Below, piece by piece: positions 38,072-47,326 of a stretch of DNA of 64,000 nt. The stretch lies in NCBI GenBank assembly GCA_947495035.1, contig CANLXI010000013.1, forward strand, positions 62,001-126,000. Direction: 5' to 3'. Each line of letters starts with the position of its first letter. Positions within the stretch are counted from its first letter, which is position 1. Source of the stretch: an uncultured Granulosicoccus sp. (GTDB taxonomy: Bacteria; Pseudomonadota; Gammaproteobacteria; Granulosicoccales; Granulosicoccaceae). The translations under genes were made by a program, and so were the position numbers. A model generated the notes under the pieces. That model did not search any database. It saw only the letters and a program-made list of their open reading frames with translations, and was not told where the DNA came from.

Positions 38072-39589
38072 ATGTCCAGCGCCTCTGCGATCCGGAATGC
38101 CCATTTTCTCGGCACCAAGATTCGCAATCTGCGCAAGCGCAACAATCTGACGATGGATGATTTGTCCGCTCGCTGTGTCAAGGTCGATGCAGAATCGGCG
38201 CCCTCGGTTTCCTATCTGTCGATGATCGAGCGTGGCAAGCGTCACCCCAGCGCGCGCATGCTGTCCGTGATTGCGGAAGTCTTCCAGAAGGATATCCGCT
38301 GGTTTCTCGATGATGTTCCCGACGAGGCGGCGATCGTTCCTGACAAGGGCAGTCGTGGCGGCATGCGGGGCATGGCACTGGAGCCGGGATTTCTTTTTTC
38401 CAGGGAGATCCTGCAGAACGCCATCCCGGAAATGCTGTCGCAGACTGGCGTATCCGGCAGACAGTTCGCTCATCTGCTGATCCGGGCGCATCAGGAGAAC
38501 AACCAGAATCACTTCCCCGAGCTGGAACGTGCGGCAGAAGCGGTCGGCAAGAAGCAGATGCCATTGAGCCTGGACGCATTGACCGATATCTGCAAGGACA
38601 TGGGCATGCGCATCAAGTGGTTCACCAAGGTGCCGGAGACAGCCATCGGTGCCAAGGTGCTCAGGGACAAGACCGTCGTGCGTTCCTTCTTCGAAGCACC
38701 CTCCACCATTCACGTCAACAAGCTGATGCAATCGCAGCCGGCGCGTCTCAAATACGATCTGGCGCTGTATATCGGGCACAAGGTCTTGCATGATGGTGAT
38801 GGTGTCAAGAGCGTTGCCACCACCGGGCCGGGTGCCATCGATACGCGTTTCGCTACCGGTCTCGATGTCGACACATCCAGTGCGGTCAATACACAGGACA
38901 TCGTGCATGCCTGGCGCGATTTCGAGTGCAGTTTCTTTGCGGGTGCCTTGCTGTGTCCCAAGGTGCCGTTTCGCCGACTGCTGGAACAGCGGGCGCACGA
39001 CATCAATGTCGGGGACATGCTGGACGTCACGACAGCGGTGGTCATGCGGCGCATGACGGTCGTGTCCTCATACCCGCATTGGCACTATTTCGATGCCTAT
39101 CCCCCCGGCCAGCTGCTGGCTGTCTATCGTGGCAACGGGATTCCGTTGCCCTGGGGAAACATGCGGATGGTGCAGGACCCCTGCCAGCACTGGGCCGTGT
39201 TCCGCATGATCAATGCCGATACCGACGAGGCCTCAGCGCAGATCTCGGTCATGGATGTGGGATCGGAACCGCGTATCTTCTGCTGCGAGTCGGTCAATGT
39301 CAGCGATCTGTCCGGCAACAAGCATGTGTTGTGTGCGGGCATCGATGTGAACCCGGCACTGGAGGCTCAGGGTGCCGATGCTGCATCCCTGGCTGCGAGT
39401 CTCCGGGCGGCCTGCAACGAAAATGGCGGGTCGGTGGCCATTCCGGCCGCGATCCGCAAGGAGCTGCAGCAGACGGCCAAATTGCTGAATATCGAATGGC
39501 TCAACCGGGGCATCGAGAAACAGGCACGCATGATCTGTCCCCGTATCGGCGCCTGTCCCAGAACGCCGAGTTGCCACGCAGGTTCATGA
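38072..39589 (+). CDS. XRE family regulator with DUF3612-type sensor region
   Basis: This 505-residue protein begins with an XRE helix-turn-helix (about 13-75: FLGTKIRNLRKRNNLTMDDL, then YLSMIERGKRHPS). The long C-terminal part resembles DUF3612 proteins and, more broadly, short-chain fatty acyl / glyoxylate regulators of the RamB and ScfR kind. An IrrE-like middle segment carries HVNKLMQSQPARLKYDLAL and YPHWHYFDAYPPGQLL. It ends in a Cys cluster, MICPRIGACPRTPSCHAGS, that could bind metal or an Fe-S cluster. Relatives often sit beside isocitrate lyase or malate synthase genes, which matches the small malate-synthase-like gene opposite. The direct repeats upstream suggest autoregulation. Confidence 0.8.
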   Translation: MSSASAIRNAHFLGTKIRNLRKRNNLTMDDLSARCVKVDAESAPSVSYLSMIERGKRHPSARMLSVIAEVFQKDIRWFLDDVPDEAAIVPDKGSRGGMRGMALEPGFLFSREILQNAIPEMLSQTGVSGRQFAHLLIRAHQENNQNHFPELERAAEAVGKKQMPLSLDALTDICKDMGMRIKWFTKVPETAIGAKVLRDKTVVRSFFEAPSTIHVNKLMQSQPARLKYDLALYIGHKVLHDGDGVKSVATTGPGAIDTRFATGLDVDTSSAVNTQDIVHAWRDFECSFFAGALLCPKVPFRRLLEQRAHDINVGDMLDVTTAVVMRRMTVVSSYPHWHYFDAYPPGQLLAVYRGNGIPLPWGNMRMVQDPCQHWAVFRMINADTDEASAQISVMDVGSEPRIFCCESVNVSDLSGNKHVLCAGIDVNPALEAQGADAASLAASLRAACNENGGSVAIPAAIRKELQQTAKLLNIEWLNRGIEKQARMICPRIGACPRTPSCHAGS

Positions 39590-40195
39590 GGCGATGATGA
39601 CGCCGGCGTCGCGCATGGCTGCGCGCGCGGCCTCATTCGAACCCTCGATATCGATACCTCTGCAGGCCTGTTCCAGCACGACGGCATCAAACCCTTCGCG
39701 TCGGGCATCCAGTGCCGAATAGCGGACGCAATAGTCAAGTGCCAGGCCAACGCAGAAGAGCCGCTGGATACCGCGTTGTCGCAGGTATCCGGTCAGCCCG
39801 GTGGTGGTCGTGTGATCATTTTCGTAGAAGGCCGAGTAGGAGTCGATTGCCGATCGAAAACCCTTGCGAATGATCAGCTGTGCACTGTTGCATTGCAGGT
39901 CCGGATGAAAGTCTGCCCCCCGACTACCCTGGATGCAGTGATCCGGCCAAAGCGTCTGCTCCCCGTAGGGCAGGGTGATCGTCTCGAAGGCTTGCTTGTC
40001 AGGGTGGCTGCTGGCGAAGCTTGAATGTCCGGCCGGGTGCCAGTCCTGGGTCAGGACCACGGTGGAAAACTGCGGAGCCAGTTCATTGATCAGCGGCAGA
40101 ATGGCCTCGGCGTCGGGAACTGCCAGAGAGCCTGCGCTGCAGAAGTCGTTCTGTACATCGATGATCAGCAGGCAATCGTTATCCTGAATGCTCAT
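39584..40195 (-). CDS. pncA: Nicotinamidase
   Basis: PncA hydrolyses nicotinamide to nicotinate in NAD recycling. The catalytic triad is visible: Asp in LIIDVQNDFC (about residue 13), Lys in IIRKGFRSAID and the nucleophile Cys in LALDYCVRYSALDA (about 155). Metal ligands occur in QDWHPAGHSSFASSH. The length is 203 residues from ATG 40195; the frame also offers ATG 40204 three codons upstream. It overlaps the end of the convergent XRE gene by 6 bases. No other NAD genes are near, and the OmpA-like gene upstream on the same strand is separated by a hairpin-bearing gap. Confidence 0.93.
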   Translation of the reverse strand: MSIQDNDCLLIIDVQNDFCSAGSLAVPDAEAILPLINELAPQFSTVVLTQDWHPAGHSSFASSHPDKQAFETITLPYGEQTLWPDHCIQGSRGADFHPDLQCNSAQLIIRKGFRSAIDSYSAFYENDHTTTTGLTGYLRQRGIQRLFCVGLALDYCVRYSALDARREGFDAVVLEQACRGIDIEGSNEAARAAMRDAGVIIAS

Positions 40196-40289
40196 GCTCG
40201 TCATGGGGTTCTCCGGAGACGTTCGTTGCGCGTGAGTGGCAGGCAGATGGCCGAAAAGTCCACAGCCATCGGCGAGCTGCCGGGTCTGT

Positions 40290-40314
40290 CCGGTTCACGC
40301 ATCGACGGAACCGG
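40290..40314 (-). terminator. Hairpin after the OmpA-like gene
   Basis: CCGGTTC (40290-40296) and GAACCGG (40308-40314) form a 7-bp stem with an 11-base loop, 23 bases after the OmpA-like stop and before pncA on the minus strand. No T-run follows, so this is a modest call. Confidence 0.35.
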
Positions 40315-40337
40315 CATGACGATACTGCCGCGGCTGG

Positions 40338-41855
40338 CTACGGCTGAGTGGCGTACAGCACCACGACTCGTTGCTGGGCGTCGTCGGCATTGTCAGGCAG
40401 CACTGCGGCTGCGGCGTCTTCTCCCAATCCGTTGAGTGCCTTGATCTTGGTGTAATCGAAGCCATTCTGGATCAGGTAGGAGCGCACATTGGTGGCACGT
40501 TGCAGAGCCAGTTGCTGGTTGTACGTGGCCGAGCCCAGTCTGTCGGTGAATCCGAATATGGAGACGCCGGTGGTGCGGTTCTTTTCCTGCGTGATGAAGG
40601 AATCCAGTACGGTGGCGGCAGCGTCAGTGATCTGCACACTGTTGCGATCGAAATAGATCTTGTACTGAACGGCCTGTGGTTCGGTCTGCTCACGCAAGTC
40701 GTCGCGTGTGACGAAGTCGCTGGAGGCGAGTTGATCGACCTTCTGTTGCACGCTTGACAGGGTATCGGCAAGATCGGGATTTGCACCGCCGATCTCCTGC
40801 AGACGCTCGTCGAGCGAGACCATCCGGGATTCCAGAGTGCTCTGCATGTCCTGGGCGTTGCCGGCTTCGGGTGATGATGCGGGCAGCTCCTGAACACGTG
40901 TACCCAGTTCCTCGATGCGTTTGCGGATGTTGTCCAGCAGGCCTTGCAAGGCCGCGGTATTACCGATGGCGCCGCTACTGTCAACCTGAGACTGTACCAA
41001 TGCCAGCTGATCGCTGATCTCGGCCTGCACGGCATCGATGGACAGGGACTCGCCGGCGGTACGCAGCTGTGTCACCGACCCATCGAGGCGATTGACATTG
41101 CGTCTGTTGGACGCTGTCGATTGCTGCAGTTGACTGATCTCCTCGCGAGCCGCTGCCAGTTGTTCGCTGAGCGTGGCAATCCGGCGTGAATCCGAATTGG
41201 CTGTACTCAGACGTGACTCGAGTGCCCGGAATCTTTCATCGAGGGTGGCAGCCAGTCCGGGGCTGCCGGTGGCGTCGACATCGCCCTCTGATGTCGCGGC
41301 AATCGGGGTCGCTGCCAGTGTGTCCAGTCGCAGGTCCAGCGCCGTGATCTGCTCCTTGACTGTCGCCAGCTCGCTGCTGACGGAGGCTTCACGATCGTCC
41401 GACGATTGACGCAGGGAGGCAACATCCTCCGTCAGCGTGTCGACAGTATCCCGAATCTGTTGCAGACCTTGCTCGACAGCCTGCTCGTCAATTCGGCGAA
41501 CCAGCAGCGCCAGGCGGCTGTCGATGGCATCGAGTCTGACCACATTGGCAGCGTTGCCCGCTTCGGCATCCTGTGCCACTTCGGTCAGTTCGTTCACGGC
41601 GGTTGGCAGATTGTCACTGCTGTCAGCGACAATCGATTCTTCCAGCAACGCCAGTCTCTCTTCCAGTGTCTGCTGCTGCGCTTGAGTATCTGTCTGCCCG
41701 GGCTGGAGAACGGCCTGCACGCCGGAATTCAGGCGTTCTCCCAGCGCGACGGCCTGGCTGCGGGCATCGTCGAACGTTCCGTCCGGATTCTGAACTTTCC
41801 ATGCCCCAGCGCCGAGAATCAGGCCCAGCAGGGCAAGAACGAGCAATTTCTTCAT
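40338..41855 (-). CDS. OmpA family protein with long coiled coil
   Basis: From ATG 41855 this is 505 residues: one N-terminal hydrophobic segment (MKKLLVLALLGLILGAGAW), about 360 residues of heptad-rich, Gln/Asp/Ser-rich sequence with LEERLALLEES and LEDRVQ-like helices (for example LATVKEQITALDLRLDTLA), and a C-terminal OmpA peptidoglycan-binding domain. The OmpA core is visible as IYFDRNSVQITDAAATVLDSF, IFGFTDRLGSATYNQQLALQ (about residue 440) and RATNVRSYL. The N-terminus has no clean cleavage site, so it may be an inner-membrane anchor with the coiled coil spanning the periplasm. The frame is open to 41954, but that stretch lacks family features. Role: cell-envelope tether, partner unknown. 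Confidence 0.85.
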   Translation of the reverse strand: MKKLLVLALLGLILGAGAWKVQNPDGTFDDARSQAVALGERLNSGVQAVLQPGQTDTQAQQQTLEERLALLEESIVADSSDNLPTAVNELTEVAQDAEAGNAANVVRLDAIDSRLALLVRRIDEQAVEQGLQQIRDTVDTLTEDVASLRQSSDDREASVSSELATVKEQITALDLRLDTLAATPIAATSEGDVDATGSPGLAATLDERFRALESRLSTANSDSRRIATLSEQLAAAREEISQLQQSTASNRRNVNRLDGSVTQLRTAGESLSIDAVQAEISDQLALVQSQVDSSGAIGNTAALQGLLDNIRKRIEELGTRVQELPASSPEAGNAQDMQSTLESRMVSLDERLQEIGGANPDLADTLSSVQQKVDQLASSDFVTRDDLREQTEPQAVQYKIYFDRNSVQITDAAATVLDSFITQEKNRTTGVSIFGFTDRLGSATYNQQLALQRATNVRSYLIQNGFDYTKIKALNGLGEDAAAAVLPDNADDAQQRVVVLYATQP

Positions 41856-42014
41856 GTTTGGCAGTACCGGTATCCGATGGTGCGGACACGCCCCGGGATC
41901 GCTGAACGCAACACGACTTCGCAACCGTCGAGGTTGGAAGTCGCGCTGATCCACCGACAGCCGGGCATGGCCCGCCTGTACAGGTTCGTCTCCATAGCCG
42001 CGCAGTGTATCGCA

Positions 42015-42037
42015 GGGCTAGCCAGTCGTGCTAGCCC
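42015..42037 (-). terminator. Hairpin at the end of the glgCAB operon
   Basis: GGGCTAGC (42015-42022) and GCTAGCCC (42030-42037) form a perfect 8-bp stem with a 7-base loop. The right arm contains the glgB stop codon (TAG at 42033-42031). It is well placed to end the leftward glycogen transcript; there is no T-tract. Confidence 0.55.
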
Positions 42038-44301
42038 GGACCGGTATGTTCGAGTATCAGCACAGCCAGGGGAGGCAAGGTGAGCTTCAGGCTGGCAGGT
42101 CGATTGTGCGCCGGTTCTTCATACGCCTGGATGGCCTGCCCCGGCTGCTGTTCGTCTGCAGATTCATCCTCGGCATCACCAGGGCTGACCACCGTCTCCG
42201 TTGCGCTCTGGTTGCTCTGGCCGCTGCCGCCGTAGATCTCCGCATCCGTATTGACCAGTTCCCGATAATGGCCGGCCTCGTTGACTCCGATGACATACTG
42301 CGTGCGTATGACCGGAGTGAAGTTGCAGATCGTGATGCAACTGCGCTTGCGATCGGCAGAGTAGCGATAGAACGAAATCACGCTCTGTTCATGATCATCG
42401 CAGTCTATCCATTCGAAGCCCTCCGAGTCACAGTCGGTCTCGTACAACGCCGGGTGCTGGCTGTACAGATGGTTGAGGTCGCGGACCAGTTTCAGGATTC
42501 CCTGGTGCTTGGCCTGATCCAGCAGATGCCACTGGATGCTGCCGCTGTGTTGCCACTCGCCATACTGGGCTATTTCACCGCCCATGAAATTGAGCTTCTT
42601 GCCCGGATAACTCCACATCATGCCGTACAGTGCCCGCAGATTGGCAAACTTCTGCCAGTCATCACCGGGCATCTTGTTGATCATCGAGCCCTTGCCGTAG
42701 ACCACTTCATCATGCGAGAAGGGCAGGCAGAAATTTTCGCTGAAGGCGTAGATCATGCCGAAGGTCAGGCTGTTGTGATGATACTTGCGGTAGGCGGAAT
42801 CCTTGCTCATGTAATCGAGCATGTCGTGCATCCAGCCCATGTTCCACTTGAACGTGAAGCCGAGACCGTTGTTGTATGTCGGGTGGCTGACGCCCGGAAA
42901 ACTGGTGGATTCCTCCGCCAGGGTAATGCCGCCTTCGGCATGAACCAGTATGTTCATGCGCTTCAGGAACTCGATGGCTTCCAGGTTCTCACGACCACCA
43001 TAACGATTGGGAATCCATTGACCCTGTTCGCGGGAATAGTCCAGGTACAGCATCGAGGCCACGGCATCGACACGCAGGCCGTCAAGGTGGAATTCACGTA
43101 TCCAGTAAAGCGCATTGCTCAACAGGTAGTTGGAGACCTCGGCCCGGCCGAAGTTGTAGATCAGGGTCTGCCAGTCCTGATGCATGCCCTGTCTGGGGTC
43201 GGCATGCTCGTACAGATGAGTGCCGTCGAATTCGCCCAGACCATGGGCATCCGTCGGGAAATGTGCAGGAACCCAGTCCATGATGACGCCGATTCCCTCG
43301 GCGTGGCAGGCGTCGACGAAGTGCCGGAAATCATCCGGGCTGCCGAAGCGCGAGGTGGGAGCGAACAGGCCGATGGGCTGATAGCCCCAGGACCCGTCGA
43401 AGGGATGCTCCGTGATGGGCATGAGTTCGATGTGGGTAAACCCGTTCTCGATGACATAAGGCAGGAGTGTCTTGGCCATCTCGACGTAGGTCAGGGAGTC
43501 ACCATGCAGATTCAGGCGCCAGGATCCTGCATGAACCTCATAGATGGACATGGGGCGGTGGCGCATGTCCAGCGACTTCCGGTTTTCCTGGTAGTCATCG
43601 TCACTCCAGATGAAACGGCTTTCGAAGACGATCGAGGCATTGCCTGGTGGTTGTTCGAAATACGGTGCGTAGGGATCGTGTTTCAGCGGCAGCAGACGAC
43701 CATCGGCGGCCACGATCTCGAACTTGTAGAGTGCACCATTGCCAACGGCAGGAATGAAGATGTCCCAGACTCCGCTGCCGGGGTGCGATCGCATGACGTG
43801 GCGTCGCCCGTCCCAGTCGTTGAAGTCTCCCACCACGCTGACCCGGCGAGCGTTGGGTGCCCAGACGGCAAACTCGACGCCGGCCACCCCCTGAAACTGC
43901 ATGGGGTTGGAACCCAGCACCTGGTAGAGCTCCTGGTGAGTACCTTCATTGAGCAGGTAGCGATCCATCTCGCCCATGGGGGATGTCATGGAGTAGGCGT
44001 CGATGATCTCCCAGTCGTTCTCTTCGCGAGACAGTTCCAGACGATAGGGACCGATGGTGTCTGCACAGACGACCTCGAACAGTCCGTGAGGATGGACCCG
44101 TTCCATGGGGATGCGTTGACCTTCATCGTCGATGACCGATACGGTATCGGCATGTGGCTGAAAGGTACGGATGACAGCCCGCCCCCCCAGACTCTCGACA
44201 GCCTCTTCGCCAATCGGGTGCTGACCGAGTACCGAAAAGGGTTCCGGGTGGCGGCCTTCGACGATGGCATTGACTTCGGCGTGACCTAGAATGCAATTCA
44301 T
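42031..44301 (-). CDS. glgB: 1,4-alpha-glucan branching enzyme
   Basis: GlgB introduces alpha-1,6 branches into glycogen. The 756 residues include an N-terminal beta-sandwich ([21 protein letters not shown]), a CBM48 module ([23 protein letters not shown]) and a GH13 barrel with [15 protein letters not shown], the nucleophile Asp in [16 protein letters not shown], the acid Glu in [10 protein letters not shown] and [13 protein letters not shown]. The C-terminal domain contains an unusual acidic insertion of about 25-35 residues ([14 protein letters not shown]) before the conserved [15 protein letters not shown]. The start ATG overlaps the glgA stop (ATGA); upstream codons in this frame belong to glgA. 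Confidence 0.96.
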   Translation of the reverse strand: MNCILGHAEVNAIVEGRHPEPFSVLGQHPIGEEAVESLGGRAVIRTFQPHADTVSVIDDEGQRIPMERVHPHGLFEVVCADTIGPYRLELSREENDWEIIDAYSMTSPMGEMDRYLLNEGTHQELYQVLGSNPMQFQGVAGVEFAVWAPNARRVSVVGDFNDWDGRRHVMRSHPGSGVWDIFIPAVGNGALYKFEIVAADGRLLPLKHDPYAPYFEQPPGNASIVFESRFIWSDDDYQENRKSLDMRHRPMSIYEVHAGSWRLNLHGDSLTYVEMAKTLLPYVIENGFTHIELMPITEHPFDGSWGYQPIGLFAPTSRFGSPDDFRHFVDACHAEGIGVIMDWVPAHFPTDAHGLGEFDGTHLYEHADPRQGMHQDWQTLIYNFGRAEVSNYLLSNALYWIREFHLDGLRVDAVASMLYLDYSREQGQWIPNRYGGRENLEAIEFLKRMNILVHAEGGITLAEESTSFPGVSHPTYNNGLGFTFKWNMGWMHDMLDYMSKDSAYRKYHHNSLTFGMIYAFSENFCLPFSHDEVVYGKGSMINKMPGDDWQKFANLRALYGMMWSYPGKKLNFMGGEIAQYGEWQHSGSIQWHLLDQAKHQGILKLVRDLNHLYSQHPALYETDCDSEGFEWIDCDDHEQSVISFYRYSADRKRSCITICNFTPVIRTQYVIGVNEAGHYRELVNTDAEIYGGSGQSNQSATETVVSPGDAEDESADEQQPGQAIQAYEEPAHNRPASLKLTLPPLAVLILEHTGPG

Positions 44302-45851
44302 GAGTACAGTTCCGAGAGGTAGCGGGAGGCACTGTCGTGCCATTCGAAGCGTTGCGCCCGGGCGCGCGTGGCTATATCACGGTAATCGTCAGGCTTTTTC
44401 TCTCTCAGCGCCAGTACCTTGTTCAGACGTTCCAGCATCTGAGTAGCCTGAGCCGGCATGGAATCCCCTGAAAACAGGAAACCGTCCACATCGTCGCTGA
44501 TGGTGTCGCACAGTCCGCCCACCGCATGGGCGAGTACCGGTTGTCCTTGCCTCATGGCCAGCATCTGACTGATTCCGCAAGGTTCGAAGGAGCTGGGCAT
44601 CAGGAAAAGATCACCATTGCTGAAAAGCAGATTGGACAGCGTTTCGGAGTACTGGTTGAGAAACAGGAAGTGCGAGTGTCGTGCCGCGATGGTTCGGCAA
44701 TGCTGCTCCAGTCCCGCATCACCGGAACCCAGCAGCAGCAGCATGCCGCGGCCCTCGAGGGAGTCGAGCATGATATCCAGTGGTATCCGGCCATCGGGCA
44801 GAGGCTGCAGCAACAAGGCCATCTTCTGATCGGTCAGGCGTCCCACGCCGGTGATGATGTGTGTTGGCCTGGTCTGCTGTTGCCAGCGAAGCAGCCGCTG
44901 ATGCGCCACGTAATCGAGCGACCTCAGATCCGGACGACGCGCCATGAGTCTGAGCATTTCATCTGCCGCGCTGCGCATGAAACCGGTCCAGTCAAGACGT
45001 GGCGCAGCCGGGATGTCGTAGTCGATACCGTTGATGATGCCGGTCAGTTTTCCCAGGCTGGCGGCCTGCTGCAGATCACGCTCCAGCCCTTCGCCACCAT
45101 GAAAACCTCTCGCATGGTCGTTGGCCTCCACGATCTCCCTGGCGTAGGTAGGGGAGACTGTATGCACGACATCGGCTATGCGAATGGCGGTGGCTATCGG
45201 ATTGACACATTGAGGCCAGCGCGGATCTGCCAGATCGACCGGGTTGTACCGCAGGTGCGGGAACCAGCCTTGCAATGATGATTCGTGTTCGGCGAACGGT
45301 CGTATACCCTGAAGGGCCAGGTTGTGGATGCTGAAGACGACCTTGAGTGGTTTGAGTGACTGGTAGTCGGGGTCATACTTGAGTAGCGCCGCCGCCAGAC
45401 CGGTATGCCAGTCATGCAGGTGCAGCACATCCACTGACGCAATCAACCCTTCCTTCAGTGCCTGCAGGCTGGCCACACAGAACAGTGCGAACTTGTTGGC
45501 ATCGGTGGCAAAGGGCTGGTTGGCATCGTCGTTGCAATAGACGCGACCCTTGCCTCCCGCGGCGAACAGGGGGTGGTGCGCCACCAGGTAGCGCACCCCC
45601 TTGTCTCGTCCTGCAAACAGTTCATGGATCTCGATGCGTTCGGTGCGTCCGCGAAACACGGCGGTGCACACACCCAGCAGCGTCGCGCCCGGCAGTTGGT
45701 GAAAGGCACCGTAGGCCGGGACAAGAACCGTCACACTGGCCCCCTGTCTGGCCAGTGCCTTCGGGATATCGCGTACGACATCGCCGATACCACCCACCTT
45801 GCCACCGGGGATCACGTCGTTTTCTGCCGCCAGCATGCAGATATGGGTCAT
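44298..45851 (-). CDS. glgA: Glycogen synthase (ADP-glucose type)
   Basis: GlgA extends alpha-1,4-glucan from ADP-glucose (GT5 family). The 517 residues carry the substrate-binding N-terminal motif [18 protein letters not shown] (about residues 16-33), [20 protein letters not shown], and the C-terminal nucleotide-sugar site [17 protein letters not shown] followed by [10 protein letters not shown]. It lies between glgC (gap 39 bases) and glgB (4-base overlap). The order glgC-A-B on one strand with glgP-X divergent groups synthesis and breakdown around one regulatory region. Confidence 0.96.
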   Translation of the reverse strand: MTHICMLAAENDVIPGGKVGGIGDVVRDIPKALARQGASVTVLVPAYGAFHQLPGATLLGVCTAVFRGRTERIEIHELFAGRDKGVRYLVAHHPLFAAGGKGRVYCNDDANQPFATDANKFALFCVASLQALKEGLIASVDVLHLHDWHTGLAAALLKYDPDYQSLKPLKVVFSIHNLALQGIRPFAEHESSLQGWFPHLRYNPVDLADPRWPQCVNPIATAIRIADVVHTVSPTYAREIVEANDHARGFHGGEGLERDLQQAASLGKLTGIINGIDYDIPAAPRLDWTGFMRSAADEMLRLMARRPDLRSLDYVAHQRLLRWQQQTRPTHIITGVGRLTDQKMALLLQPLPDGRIPLDIMLDSLEGRGMLLLLGSGDAGLEQHCRTIAARHSHFLFLNQYSETLSNLLFSNGDLFLMPSSFEPCGISQMLAMRQGQPVLAHAVGGLCDTISDDVDGFLFSGDSMPAQATQMLERLNKVLALREKKPDDYRDIATRARAQRFEWHDSASRYLSELYS

Positions 45852-45890
45852 GAGAAAGTCATACCTCGAGTGTCCTGGTGATGAGTCCGA

Positions 45891-47168
45891 TCAGCGAACA
45901 AAATGCAGTTTCTGTCCGAAATTGTCTGGCGTGACCAGGGTGATGCCACTGTCCGTCACTCGAAACCCCTTGGCCCGATCTGCCTCGGCATCCACGCCGA
46001 CTTCGGTGCCTTCGGGCAGTATTGTGCCAGTGTCGATGATGGCGCGCTTGACCGTGCAATTTCGTCCTATCTCGACATCGGGCATGATGACCGAGTCTTC
46101 GACGTTGCTGTAGGAACGTAGCCGCACATTGCTGAACAACAGCGAGCGGCTGGCCTTGCCGCCGGACACGATGCAGCCGCCCGAGACGATGCAATTGATG
46201 GCCATGCCTCGACGGTCGGCGGTATCGTGCACGAACTTGGCCGATGGCAACTGCATCTGGTAGGTGTAGATCGGCCAGTTGGTGTCGTAGAGATCAAGCT
46301 CGGGTTCGAAGTCCACCAATTCCATGTTGGCTTCCCAGAAGGCATCCAGAGTGCCAACGTCCCGCCAGTAGGGCTGGGCCGTACTGTTGGGCTGGTCATC
46401 GCCGAGTCTGAAGGCAAATACGTTATGAGAGTCGACGATACGGGGCAGGATGTCCTTGCCGAAATCATGCGAGCTGCCTTCCGCGTCGGCATCCTGTATC
46501 AGTTCCTGATAGAGGAACTCGGTATTGAACACATAGTTGCCCATGGAGGCGAGAACGCGTCCCGGTTTGCCCGGAATTTCGGCGGGTTCAGCCGGCTTTT
46601 CCTGGAATTCGAGAACACGCCCCTCGGTGTCCACCTTCACCACGCCAAACGCACCGGCAGCTTCTTCAACCGACACCTCCACGCAGCACAAGGTCATGTC
46701 TGCCTCACGATTGTTGTGGGCAGAGATCAGTGGTCCATAGTCCATCTTGTAGATGTGATCTCCACCGAGCACCATCACGAATCTGGGCTGGTGTGTGCGG
46801 ATGATATCCAGATTCTGGTAGACCGCGTCGGCAGTGCCCTTGTACCAGCCTTCGTCCACCCGCATCGAGGCGGGCAGGATCTCGACGAACTCTCCGAACT
46901 CGGCCTTGAAGCCGGACCAGCCGCGACTGATATGGCGTACCAGTGAATGCGACTTGTACTGCGTTGCCACCCCCACGCGCCGTATACCCGAATTGATGCA
47001 GTTCGACAAGGCAAAGTCGATGATTCTGAACTTGCCGCCAAACGGCACTGCGGGTTTTGCCCGCCATTGAGTCAGTTCATGCAACCTGCTTCCCTGGCCA
47101 CCAGCAAGAATCAGAGCCAACGTGTCTCTTGTCAGCCGTGATATCTGTCTTTCCTCTATGATGCTCAT
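45891..47168 (-). CDS. glgC: Glucose-1-phosphate adenylyltransferase
   Basis: GlgC makes ADP-glucose from ATP and glucose-1-phosphate, the committed and allosterically controlled step of glycogen synthesis. Motifs seen are the nucleotidyl-transferase loop [62 protein letters not shown] and a C-terminal left-handed helix with hexapeptide-like repeats ([11 protein letters not shown], then [15 protein letters not shown]). From ATG 47168, preceded by AGGGTGAC, the protein has 425 residues, the family norm. The longer frame to 47246 is less likely. It is divergent from glgP with 158 bases between starts. Confidence 0.96.
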   Translation of the reverse strand: MSIIEERQISRLTRDTLALILAGGQGSRLHELTQWRAKPAVPFGGKFRIIDFALSNCINSGIRRVGVATQYKSHSLVRHISRGWSGFKAEFGEFVEILPASMRVDEGWYKGTADAVYQNLDIIRTHQPRFVMVLGGDHIYKMDYGPLISAHNNREADMTLCCVEVSVEEAAGAFGVVKVDTEGRVLEFQEKPAEPAEIPGKPGRVLASMGNYVFNTEFLYQELIQDADAEGSSHDFGKDILPRIVDSHNVFAFRLGDDQPNSTAQPYWRDVGTLDAFWEANMELVDFEPELDLYDTNWPIYTYQMQLPSAKFVHDTADRRGMAINCIVSGGCIVSGGKASRSLLFSNVRLRSYSNVEDSVIMPDVEIGRNCTVKRAIIDTGTILPEGTEVGVDAEADRAKGFRVTDSGITLVTPDNFGQKLHFVR

Positions 47169-47326
47169 TCCGTCACCCTGGTTACGTTGGGCCCAGCTTA
47201 ACCAATTCGACATCCTCTTGGCAAAGCTGTTGTGAAAAGAATGCATACGGGATCTGTCTGACTTTACCCGATCATTTCAGCAGCCAATCATTTACAGTGT
47301 GTTCAACCAACCGCCTTGACAAAATC
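47169..47326. promoter_or_regulatory. Divergent glgC / glgP control region
   Basis: This 158-base stretch must contain promoters for both glycogen operons. It is more AT-rich than its surroundings on the glgP side, but I could not fix a convincing -35/-10 pair or a palindromic operator by eye. It may also encode the optional N-terminal extensions of both proteins. Confidence 0.5.

Noticed and set aside
41946..42030. Possible small gene or RNA between the OmpA-like gene and glgB
   Set aside because: No supported frame or conserved RNA structure seen apart from the glgB terminator hairpin.
42028..44289. Long plus-strand open frame opposite glgB (753 codons)
   Set aside because: It is the antisense shadow of glgB, whose catalytic motifs and operon context are unambiguous.
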